From the NCBI RefSeq assembly GCF_020085105.1, contig NC_058044.1, forward strand, positions 34,374,952 through 34,438,951: DNA of 64,000 nt, given 5' to 3'. Under the pieces are notes generated by a model. It did not search any database. It worked only from the letters and a program-made list of their open reading frames with translations, and was not told where the DNA came from. The position numbers were made by a program, and so were the translations under genes. Of this stretch, positions 8,872-18,939 are shown one piece after another. Position 1 is the stretch's first letter; the number at the start of each line of letters is the position of its first letter. The DNA comes from Siniperca chuatsi. Its lineage: Eukaryota > Chordata > Actinopteri > Centrarchiformes > Sinipercidae.

Positions 8872-8888
8872 GGGGGTTATACCGTGGA
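8872..8888. repeat. Left target-site duplication of the RTE
   Basis: Seventeen bases that recur at 11223-11239 with one substitution and lie within L2 sequence on both sides. Confidence 0.85.
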
Positions 8889-11222
8889 AATGTAACCGCA
8901 AGGGGGCACAAGCCTGTGTCTTCTTGTGCCAGTCCTAAGTCTGGATAAATGCAGAGGAAGGAAGGGCATCTGACGTAAAACACATACCAAATAAAAAATG
9001 CGAATCGTGAAAATGACTTCCATACCGGATCAGTCGGGGCCCGGGTTGACAACGACCGCCACCGGTGCTGTTGACCTGCAGGGTACCGGTGGAAATTGGA
9101 CTACTGTTGGTCAAAGACGAAGAAGGAGAGGAGGAAGGTGTGTTTGTGGGCAGAGAGAGAAGAGGAAAGCTAAGAATGTAGGACTGACAGTAGGGACTTT
9201 GAATGTTGGGACTATGACAGGGAAGGCTAGAGAGTTGATTGACATGATGCAGTGAAGGAAGGTGGACATACTGTGTGTCCAGGAGACCAGGTACTCGGTG
9301 AGTCATCTGGAAAGAGGAAAGCGGACAAGGAGACTTGGTGGTGGAACGAGGAAGTGCAGGAGTGAATACAGAGAAAGAGGTTAGCTAAGAAGAAGTGGGA
9401 CACTGAGAGGACTGAAGAGAGTAGACAGGAGTACAGGGAGATGCAGCGTAAGGTGAAGGTAGAGGTGGCAAAGGCCAAACAAAGAGCATATGAGGACTTG
9501 TATGCTAGGTTGGAAACTAAAGTGGGAGAGGTGGATTTGCACAGGTTGGCCAGACAAAGAGATAGAGATGGGAAGGATGTGCAGCAGGTTAGGGTGATTA
9601 AAGATAAGGATAGAAATGTATTGACAGGTGCCAGGAGTGTGATGGGAAGATGGAAGGAGTATTTTGAAGAGTTGATGAATGAGGAAAATGAAAGGGAACG
9701 AAGAGTAGTAGAAGTGACTGGTGTGGAGCAGGAAGTAGCAAAGATTAGCAAGAGTGAAGTGAGGAGGACGTTGAAGAGGATGAAGAGTGGAAAGGCAGTT
9801 GGTCCTGATGACATACCTGTGGAGGTATGGAAGTGTCTAGGAGAGGTGGCAGTAGAGTTTCTGACTAGTTTGTTTAACAAGATCTTGGAGAGTGAGAGGA
9901 TGCCCGACGAATGGAGAAGTGTACTGGTGCCAATTTTTAAGAACAAGGGAGATGTGCAGAGCTGTGGCAGCTACAGAGGAATAAAGCTGATGAGCCATAC
10001 AATGAAGTTGTGGGAAAGAGTAGTGGAAGCTAGGCTAAGGGCAGAGATGAGCATTTGTGAGCAGCAATATGGTTTCATGCCTAGAAAGAGTACAGCAGAT
10101 GCAGTATTTGCTCTGAGGATGCTGATGGGGAAGTACAGAGAAGGTCATAGGGAGTTGCATTGTGTCTTTGTAGATTTAGAGAAAGCCTATGACAGGGTGC
10201 CGAGAGAGGAGCTGTGATATTGTATGCGGAAGTCTGGAGTGGCAGAGAAGTATGTTAGAGTGGTGCAGGACATGTATGAGAGCTGTAAGACTGTGGTGAG
10301 GTGTGCTGTAGGTGTAACAGAGGAGTTCAAGGTGGAGGTGGGTCTGCATCAAGGATCGGCTCTGAGCCCCTTCTTGTTTGCTCTGGTGATGGACAGGCTG
10401 ACAGATGAGGTTAGACAGGAATCTCCATGGACTATGATGTTTGCGGATGACATTGTGATTTGTAGTGAGAGCAGGGAGCAGGTGGAGGAAAATCTAGAGA
10501 GATGGAGGTCTGCTCTGGAAAACAGAGGAATGAAGCTTAGCCTTAGTAAGACAGAATACATGTGTGTCAATGAGAGGGACCCAGGTGGAACGTTGAGGTT
10601 ACAGGGAGCAGAGGTGAAGAAGGTGCAGGACTTTAAGTACTTAGGGTCAACGGTTCAGAGCAATGGAGACTGTGGAAAAGAGGTGAAGAGGCGAGTGCAA
10701 GCAGGTTGGAACGGGTGGAGAAAAGTGTCAGGTGTGTTGTGTGATAAAAGAGTATCAGCAAGAATGAAAGGAAAGGTGTTCAAGACGGTGGTGAGACCAG
10801 CGATGTTGTACAGCTTAGAGACAGTGGCACTGAAGAAAAGACAAGAGGCAGAGCTGGAGGTAGCAGAGCTTAAGATGTTGAGGTTCTCTTTGGGAGTGAC
10901 GAGGATGGACAGGATCAAGAATGAGTACATCAGAGGGACAGCTCGTGTTAGATGTTTCGGAGATAAAGTCAGAGAGGCCAGATTGAGGTGGTTTGGACAT
11001 GTTCAGAAGAGAGACTGTGAATATATTGGTAGAAGGATGCTGAGGGTGGAGCTGCCAGGCAGGAGGTCTAGAGGAAGACCAAAGAGGAGATTTATGAATG
11101 TAGTGAGAGAGGACATGAAGTTAATTGGTGTGAGTGAAGAGGATGCAGAGGACAGGGTTAGATGGAGGCACATGATTCGCTGTGGCGACCTCTGAAAGGG
11201 AACAGCCGAAAGGAAAAGAAGA
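8889..11222 (+). mobile_element. RTE-clade LINE insertion
   Basis: Plus-strand LINE with the first part of an APE endonuclease (TVGTLNVGTMTGKAREL, about 9187-9240), a reverse transcriptase and a short 3' tail ending in GAA-rich sequence. It is bounded by a 17-bp target-site duplication, GGGGGTTATACC(G/A)TGGA, at 8872-8888 and 11223-11239 (one mismatch). Most of the endonuclease is deleted between about 9255 and 9330. Confidence 0.9.
9441..11196 (+). pseudogene. RTE reverse transcriptase, one internal stop
   Basis: One reading frame covers the RT with GSYRGIKLMSHTMK, FVDLEKAYDRVP (palm motif A), GSALSPFLFALVMD and FADDIVI (catalytic YADD-type box, about 10441). A C-terminal tail follows, with RWFGHVQKRDCEYIGRRML and EDAEDRVRWRHMIRCGDL. 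The only interruption is a TGA at 10216-10218 directly after VPREEL; many relatives have Trp there, so a TGG-to-TGA change is likely. Together with the truncated endonuclease this makes the copy non-autonomous. Confidence 0.88.
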
Positions 11223-11239
11223 GGGGGTTATACCATGGA
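11223..11239. repeat. Right target-site duplication of the RTE
   Basis: Partner of 8872-8888; the L2 sequence resumes directly after it. Confidence 0.85.
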
Positions 11240-11376
11240 GCTAACCTTCTTGGTTATATTATATTCTTTTTTAGAGGTGCGATAGAATCAAGTGTTGTTT
11301 GCAGTGAACCTGCAGCACTATCAACAAGTTGGTCAATTTGGGAGGGGCTGAAATTAGCATAGGAATCCTATGTATC

Positions 11377-12070
11377 CTATGTATCGAGACATAGCATTGA
11401 ATTAAATGCAGATGGGATCACTTCCTTGAATTTAGCCACAGCACTATCAGATAGACATCTAGAGTAGGAGTTTTTGCTTAATGCCGTGTAATCCAGTAAT
11501 AGCAGTTCAAAAGTTATTAAATAATGGTCAGATAAAGAAGGATTCTGTGGAAAGACTATTAAATGTTCAGTTTCAATGCCATATACCAGAACAAGGTCGA
11601 GGGTGTGGTTAAAAGAGTGAGTGGGTTTATGTACACTCTGACAAAAGTCAATCGAATCTATTAATGAGATAAACGCAGTAGTAAGGCTATCATTTTCAAC
11701 GTCCACATGAATATTGAAATCACCTACAATAATTACTTTATCTGTTTTAAGGACTAAACCTGATAAAAACTCTGAGAATTCAGATAAAAATTCAGAATAA
11801 GGACCAGGAGCGCGGTACACTATAACAAATAGAACTGGCTGGTCTTTTTTTCCAGGTCGGGTGTGAAAGACTAAGAACAAGGCTTTCGAATGAGTTCTAA
11901 TTTAGTTTAGGTTTAGGGCTTATTAATAGGCTTGAGTTGAAGATGGCTGCAACTCCACCTCCTCGGCCGGTGCCTTGAGGAATGTGAGTATTAATATAAC
12001 TGCGCGGAGTGGATTCATTTAGGCTTACATATTCTTCATGACCCAGCCAGGTTTCAGTAAGACAAAATAA
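11377..12070 (-). pseudogene. L2 LINE APE-type endonuclease domain, broken
   Basis: The N-terminal part reads LTETWLGHEEYV at about 12060-12030, then crosses a frame break near 11890. The longer downstream frame (11880-11377) has the APE core VIVGDFNIHVD and the C-terminal SDHYLITF, the Asp/Asn and His residues of the nuclease active site. In the intact family this domain nicks target DNA for target-primed reverse transcription. Confidence 0.8.
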
Positions 12071-12091
12071 GTCAATATGATATTAAATCGT

Positions 12092-12968
12092 TCACTAGAA
12101 GGCGGGGACCCTCTGGAGGCCAGTGGCAAAGGCGGGGACCCTCTGGAGGCCGGCGGCGAAGGCAGAGACCCTCTGGAGGTCGGCGAACCAGATCAGGAGC
12201 CGGCGGCGGAACAGCTGTGATCCAGCCGGGAGTCCGGGAATGGACAGCTGCTGCGAACCGGCAGGGAGTCCGGGAACGAGGAGCTGCTGCGGTCCGGCAG
12301 GGAGTCCGGGAACGAGGAGCTGCTGCGGTCCGGCAGAGAGTCCGGGAACGAGGAGCTGCTGCGGTGGGCCGCTGGGCGGCGGTGCAGGCGAGTAGCTGGT
12401 TAGTAGGCTGAAGATTGGCAGGTCGGGGTGTAGGCTGATGATTGGCAGGCCGCCGTGCAATCTGGTGAATGCGTGGACCACCTCGAGCCAGACGGGTGCC
12501 CCGGTATGAATTTGGCCCTGTGGGCTGCCTGTCTAGCGCCGATGGATAGAACCACAGGACACCGTTGTTATCCACCACAGAATCGAAGAAGGGCCCAGTC
12601 TGGCGCTTGGCATCGTGTAGCGGGAGGTGACAGAGCAACTAAGGAAGTGCTGGCATAGTGCGTCGGTATAGGTCCGACCTTCTATTACGGACAGACATGC
12701 AAGGGACACAGATATGGAGACAGATGGTTGTTTATCAGGTTGTGCAGGTATGGAGATGGGGGAGTCTATTGGAGGTGGTGTGGAGATCGCTGGAGAGGGT
12801 TATGCAGAGTAGCATGGGGAGTCCTTGTACCAAACAAGGTCGGACAACTGGCTGAGGTGAGTGCTGGGTTTTTATGCTGGCTGTGATTAGGTGCTGATGG
12901 GGAGCAGGAGTGTGATGGGAGCAGGTGTGGATGATTAACAGATGGTGGAGCCTGGCGTATCCGTGACA
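12092..12968 (-). mobile_element. LTR retrotransposon fragment: 5' LTR plus leader/gag start
   Basis: The minus strand begins TGTCACGGATACGCCAGG at 12968 and matches the solo LTR at 58265-58593 through its TATA-like and downstream parts. The LTR ends near 12683. The following 590 bp is open in one frame and turns into a proline/alanine-rich region built from about 30-bp and 33-bp repeats (12110-12370), as in some fish Gypsy-type gag genes. It joins directly to L2 endonuclease sequence at about 12092, so the rest of the element is missing. Confidence 0.6.
12093..12372. repeat. GC-rich minisatellite in gag-like region
   Basis: Two short tandem arrays: GGCGGGGACCCTCTGGAGG-type units (about 12098-12185) and GGGAGTCCGGGAACGAGGAG-type units (about 12228-12365). 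Unit lengths are near multiples of three, which keeps several frames open artificially. Confidence 0.8.
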
Positions 12969-13093
12969 GCAAGTGAAAGAAAAGTTTTTTACTTTCTTAT
13001 TTCTAACTTGTAAAAATGTAAAGGATGAAGCCAGAGCTTGCTGCTGTTGCTGGCATTGGTAAATATGTCACTGGCTGGTCATTGCTGTATTCT

Positions 13094-14221
13094 GTCACTG
13101 GTGTTGCATTGTCTGTGAGGATATTTAGCTATCACCAGGAGTCTTTGAAACACTTGAGAAACTTAGTAGTAGTATTATTCAGTAGCTCAGCAGATGCATA
13201 TTGACATCAGCAGACATCAGCAAATGGTCGCTGGTTGACATGCACAGTAAAACCAGTACCAATAGAAAGTTTGAGTCTTCTACAGTAAAATAAAGTTTAT
13301 AAAACTAAAAGTGAATACAACGTGACAGTGAAACCAAGTCACAGTTAAAACCATTAAGTGATAGCAAGTTCTCTTTCTACAGTGGGAGTTATGTATATTA
13401 TGGGGAAAAACAAGGTTTAAAGTCTTCCTCTGTTGAGTTTAAACCAGTGAGTAAAAGCCTCAATTGATGTTTCTGGGATTACATTAAAGACTTTGAGTGC
13501 AAAAAAGCAGAGGGCGGGTTCCCATCTGGTCTGATGTGTTGTCACTGTGAGCAGTAAGTCTCTGGATCTGAGGTCTCTACAAGAAACATATTGTGGCAGC
13601 ACATCAGGTATCAAGCCTGATGAAAAGTGCACAACTTAAAGACAGATATTAAGATCTTAAAATAAATAAACTCAGACTAACTGGAAGCCAAAGCAGAGAC
13701 TTCGCAACTGGTGTGTGCTCTTGTCCTTGCTCTAGTTGAAACCTAGTAACCTTGCAGGACACCTACTTAAAATTACAGCTAAATAATTTACCATTTAACT
13801 GGTTAGCCAGAGAAGCGCTAAATTGTAAATCGCAGTTTTGATAGTTGCTTCACTTTCAGTATAATTTACTTTATTTGAACAGTATCAATATTGCTTTCCA
13901 TGGAGTCATGGTCAGTTAACTGAATTCATGTAAAGAGTGAAGACACTTTTTCTGGTTCCAGCTTTTCAGATGTATTCCTTATTTCTTAATCACAGCACTG
14001 TAAATTCATAGCCTCGGGATTTTTAGACTTTTGGCCTGAGTAAATAAGGAGTTTGACATATGAGAATGGGTGCTTGATTAAAATAAGAGGAATATGTCAT
14101 GGAAAGAGTTGTTAGTTTGAGCTCTCTAGCAGTCAAAATGAATGCACATGCATCTCAGCAATTAGGGGAGTAACAATAAGTCTTTTTTTAAACATTGTTC
14201 TTCAGAATGTTAGAATACTAT
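13094..14221. repeat. Unclassified 1.1-kb repeat, copy A
   Basis: Starts GTCACTGGTGTTGC and ends GTTAGAATACTAT. It is almost identical to 61999-63164 in direct orientation, apart from a TAGA microsatellite insertion in the other copy. A minus-strand open stretch (13632-13417) ends RGRL and contains PQYVSCRDLRSRDLLLTV and FNVIPETSIEAFTHWFKLN, resembling the C-terminus of LINE reverse transcriptases. No terminal inverted repeat or target duplication could be found. Confidence 0.85.
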
Positions 14222-14257
14222 TTAACTGAGATTCCTAAACCTGCTATTGTTCTGCTG

Positions 14258-14640
14258 ATCAGAATCAGAATCAGAAATACTTTATTGATCCCCGTAGGGA
14301 AACTCTTTGTTACAGTAGCTTGCCTTTACGTCAGTGCACACAGGAGAAAGTACTAGAAAACGATATGATACACTATAAAACAGGTCAGAAAATAAATTAA
14401 GTATCAGGGTCTGAAAATAACAAAAATAATGTGAGGATAGAAAAACTAAAGGGAATAGCATGAGTATAGAGGCCCTAATGTGACCATGCTTTAAACTCTG
14501 AGAAGTAATAGCATTTGGATTAAGTAAGCACAGTAGTATTACACGTGCTGCAGATACATTGTTGCAGCCAAGAGAGACCTCTTGTGGACATTTGGAGTAC
14601 TGTTTATAACACTGTGTAGCCGACTGTTTCAATAATAGCC
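14258..14640 (-). mobile_element. Rex1-type LINE 3' end
   Basis: On the minus strand the sequence ends CAATAAAGTATTTCTGATTC followed by GATTCT repeats, the usual 3' terminus of many fish Rex1-like copies. Only 3' untranslated sequence remains. Confidence 0.6.
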
Positions 14641-16908
14641 GAAGTGCTATTATTGTGGTTATTTCCTCCTATTCAGAACAGTTTGCGCTAATTATATATG
14701 TTGTTTGCTTATGTTCCTTCAGATAACCACAACTTTACAAACTGATAATCAGCAGTCTATTAATACTGGATACGCGATTCAATGTACACATCTGCCTTTA
14801 CTCCAGTGGAACATTATTAAAGATTGTTGACTGAACTCCTGGATTGCTGGAGTTTTTCTGACAGAAGACTTAGGTCAGACTTGTGAACGTGAGCATCATA
14901 TATACAGATATATTTCACACAACCTATACATATCACTTTGACTTCAGTGAATTTGACACCCAGGATTCATTAACCTTCAATGTTTCTGTACGTTATTAAT
15001 AACTCAGAACGCTGCTTTGTCACTTTTTCGACCCGCCTGCCTGAACCTGTGATATTTTCTAGGAAGCTTAGCCAAACCCGACCCGCAGGTTATGGGATGA
15101 CCCCCGCATCCCTACTGTGTACATTAAACTTGCCGTGAACTTGTTTTTGGGTGCTGTCTGGGTTTTCGTCTACGAACTTTGACCCTTTCACAGTGTTTTC
15201 AGTTTATGAAAGTTAATTGTAACATTTTGGTTGCCTAAAAATATCTTGTTCAGCGTGCGGTTGCACTGAAAGACAGTCTAAGGAGTCGGCTGTTCTGGTA
15301 AGTACATTTTGTTTTAAGCCTGTTTTTCACTGGCCAAAATTGGCATCCCAATTAATATCACAGTTAACGTGAATTATGGATGCACCTTGCTAACCAAGCT
15401 AGCTAGTTCCACCCTCTCGTCCAATTATGGTGACGGCCAAAACGCCAAACTTGAGGCTTCAAAATGGTTGTCCGCAGACCAATGGGTGACGTCTTTTATA
15501 CAGTCTATGATCTCTACCAGCTGAGGAAGTTAAGACCCAGTGGACCCACTTTGTTTGATGAATGTTTCCACAACAACTGGAAAGCTTATATGTGTGTGCT
15601 AACCATTTTACCTCAGACTGCTTTCTCAACTAAGGCCAGTACAAAGAAAGATTTGCTTCAAACCTGAAGCTCAAGGATGGATCGACCCCAACTTCAAACT
15701 TGGAACCTGTACGTTTTGTCATTTTTTTTATGTTGCTTTACTGTTTATTTTGCATGTTGGCCTGTTGAACTTGGCATTAGCGCATTCCGCAGCTAATGTG
15801 GCTAGCCCACACACTGGAGCAATGTTGGAGTTTGTAATAATGAGGGACAATCAAGAGAAATTGTGTTAACGTTAAGCCTCATTTGAAGCCAATTAAATAA
15901 CCAGAGTAGTAGGTTGGATGTGCAGGGTCCGAAATTAACACCCGCCAAGCACCAAATATGGGTGGATCTTCCGTTTGGCGAGTAAATCTGGAAGATTATC
16001 CGCCACAGTGGAGGGTAAATGTTTGTACCAGAACAGTCATGTAATAACAAACTATGCTGAGAGTCTCGACGCGTCTTGGTGTCATTTACAGGCGCGCTGC
16101 TTCTGTCCTCTGCTGTCTGTCGGAGTTTGACACACACACACACCATATGTGTTTTTCGTCTAATCGGTGCCGCGAAACTGACCGAGTGCTCCTAGTTTCC
16201 CGGCACTGTCTACCGTACGGGACATCAAATACTCTGCTAAACTATCACTCGCCGCCGGTCTGCTGCTGCAACCCGGTATCACAGCAAAACATGTAATACA
16301 CACGCCGGTCCACCGCGGCAGTGTCACGTTTTCAACACGTTCTCATTCCGCGGTCAAGTTAGCAATAACAAATATGCAACGTCTGGTAAGAGTTTCAAAA
16401 TAAAACCTGCTGAGAAACATTTCAGGTGACAGTCGCAGTTTGGTTTAGGAAAAGATCATGGCTTGGGTTAAAATAAACTTCTTTAAAACAATCAACGTTG
16501 ATTTAGCAAAACAACATTTATGTATGTAGTATTTTATTACGATGATATTGTTAACTAAATTTAGTATGCTTGTTCTTTAAGAGTACTACTAACTGGATTG
16601 ATTTGAAAGAGAAGAAATCTATATTTATGGATTTGGAGCCAATCATGCAAGGATTTCCATGCGTTAGTTTCATAGGTGCTCATACAGTCTATGGTGCTCT
16701 GTTGTTTCTACCTTTACGTGGGTCTGCTGTGGTGAAACTACAATGGTGCGTCGCTGCTGCAAAGAATTGTGGGACAGTATTATCTCCTTTCCTTTGGTAA
16801 AGGATGGTCCAGTGTCTCCTGTGCTAGGAGATAAGAAAGGAAGCAGTGAAGCACCGTTCCTTAGCATCTAGATAATGCGACCAGCTCTTATCATGGCTGC
16901 TGTCAGCA
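14641..16908. other. Intergenic, no supported gene
   Basis: Unique-looking sequence with scraps of dispersed repeats: ACCCGACCCGCAGG at about 15080, and TATACAGTCTATG-type repeats at about 15495 and 16682. A short region rich in CpG lies at 16050-16330. No reading frame shows recognisable domains. Confidence 0.5.
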
Positions 16909-17460
16909 TGTTCGTTTATTTGCAAAAGAAAAGTCTGGAGAGAAGCTATTCCTTAATTTGGCATTTATTAAAACATTGGAGAATCAAAACATATCTTGTA
17001 CAAGGATCTTTTCTATTCAGAAAACCACAGTCAGCAACCTGTTAATCTGTAGTCAACATTGTAGGAAAGAGTGCTCTTCTTAACATTACACAGAGTTTTA
17101 AATAAGAATGTGCAACTATCTGATAGGTTTCTACAGAGGTGGGGAGGAGCTGAGGTTTAGGCTTAGCTCTCCCTTCGGTGGTGCACAGGCTGGTCCAGCC
17201 TATTGGCACACGATTACACCCTTCTGGGGGGGGGGGACAGCGCCCTTGGGGAGGAATCCTACACTCCCTCAGTTTGTAACCTGCTAAACTCTCTGCTTCG
17301 TTCCCCACAACTGATGCTTTTCCTGTCATGGTCATTACAATACATACTGTCCTCAGTACATGATGTTCTTTCTGATCTCCCTGTTTCTTTGTATAAATGT
17401 AAGCCTGTTTGCAACAGCTAATCAACTTTTCCCTGCAGTCAGCAAGTCTGCAGGACAACA
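16909..17460 (-). mobile_element. Possible solo LTR
   Basis: The minus strand runs from TGTTGTCCTGC at 17460 to AACGAACA at 16909, with an AATAAA polyadenylation signal near its 3' part (TTTTAATAAATGCC at about 16970). This gives a TG...CA-bounded 552-bp unit. I could not see a matching target duplication, so the boundaries and class are uncertain. Confidence 0.3.
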
Positions 17461-18939
17461 CTTTGAATTGTTAAGCCTCGTGCCCTGTGTGTGTGTATGT
17501 GTGTACAGAAGTTTCAACATGGTATTAATATAATAGGCAAGCAACCTTCATTTAAATTATTAATTCTCACACCTCCACAGCCCGGGTCTGGGTTGAACCA
17601 TGGGCTCAAAAACTCTGCAACACACACTATCAGTAATACAACTATTACAACCATTATTAATAAGAATAAGATTGGAGGTTTTAGCAACAATACAGTAATA
17701 TAATAGACCTAAATATAACACAGTTCATACAAGAAGATTTACTATGTATGTCTGTCTACCTTTCCCCTCATCTTCACTCTGTCAGAAAAAAAGGTACAGA
17801 GTTGTATTAGGGTTTGTGGGTTAACTGTACTTGGGTATCAGAGGGTTTATTAATTAAGAGACATTTTATCTCTTACCAGGTCATCGATGTAAACCTGCCC
17901 CGTGAAGGTTAGCTGCAGCAGCAGTGATAGTAGCAGCAAAAGTATAGTGGTTGCAATTCTGGCATAACTTTCTTAAAATACAACTGCACAGAGAAATAAC
18001 TAATAAAAACTACAGCTTAAAGACAGATTGTTTGAAATAATATTTGCATTTGATTCCTAAAATTAGCTTATCTTCCTTACTGTTGATGTTACCATCACCT
18101 ACAGGATAATGGCAGCAGTAGTAGTTAGAAATAGTAGAAGCACACCCACAACGTGCGTCAGAGCCATTCTAGTTGAGTTAAATGGAGCATGTGAATTTTA
18201 ATTGAAAATGGTTTTGATGACACTTATATCTGAGCTCTCCACTACAAACACCTAGTAACCGCTGTTGAAGGCTGTGGACTGGCGGCTCACAGAAAAAGTA
18301 AGTGTAGCCTTTTCTCTATCAAATATCAAATACTGTAAGACTGAGGTTGAGATTTAACCCTGCCTGTGCCCATGCATGAGTAAACTGGCTTCGTCTGTGT
18401 GAAAACATCGGGGCTGGAAGATAAGAATAATGGTCTGATGTCATCAGTCTGAGACCATCTCACCTGATCACTTTAATTTACATTCAGTAGCTGGTAAATA
18501 AGGAGAATACTGCACCAGTGCCAACTAAAACACACACCATCCATCAGTTGCTTTGTCTTTGTCTTCTGGACTGATTGTTCAATCATCTCTGTATATGTTC
18601 TGTAGGTCTTAGGAAAAAAATTGAATTCAGTCCATATCCACACAACCTGTACATAAGCTGTAAATTCACACATTTGTTGTCTTTATTTTTCATATATCCC
18701 GTTCAGTATGTCAATATTCATTATCGGATATGTTTATTGTATTTTCCACATGCCATAGAAAAACATACACTTCACAGTGAACATAAAAGGCACAAAAAAA
18801 GGCACACCTAAACAAAACACATAAAGGCACTTTGAATATAATGGAAGTTCTGCTGTCGTACTTGTTGACCAGGTACTAAAATCACATCTTGGTGGATAAA
18901 AAGAAATGATCCGACACTTAATAATCACATAACCGCTCA
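17461..18939. other. Intergenic, no supported gene
   Basis: AT-rich sequence with short ORFs only; no domain, RNA gene or clear repeat was recognised. Confidence 0.5.

Larger units (their letters stand above)
8296..12091 (-). mobile_element. L2-clade LINE, split by an RTE insertion
   Basis: Minus-strand pieces in correct order. They are an endonuclease (12091-11377), a linker region (about 11300-11240 and 8870-8640, with SRLIWQDSLKTYRK) and the start of the reverse transcriptase (8523-8296, with NYKPTSNLPFLSKILEKAVA). This is the usual order of fish L2 elements. The RTE at 8889-11222 interrupts the linker. Stops and frameshifts show it is dead, and the 3' part is truncated at about 8296. Confidence 0.85.

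Noticed and set aside
12095-12638. Proline/alanine-rich ORF as a host gene
   Set aside because: Directly follows an LTR, contains minisatellite repeats and ends in L2 sequence, so it is a gag-like transposon remnant.
13417-13632. Short conserved ORF as a host gene
   Set aside because: It recurs almost unchanged at 62322-62537 inside a duplicated repeat and resembles a LINE C-terminus.
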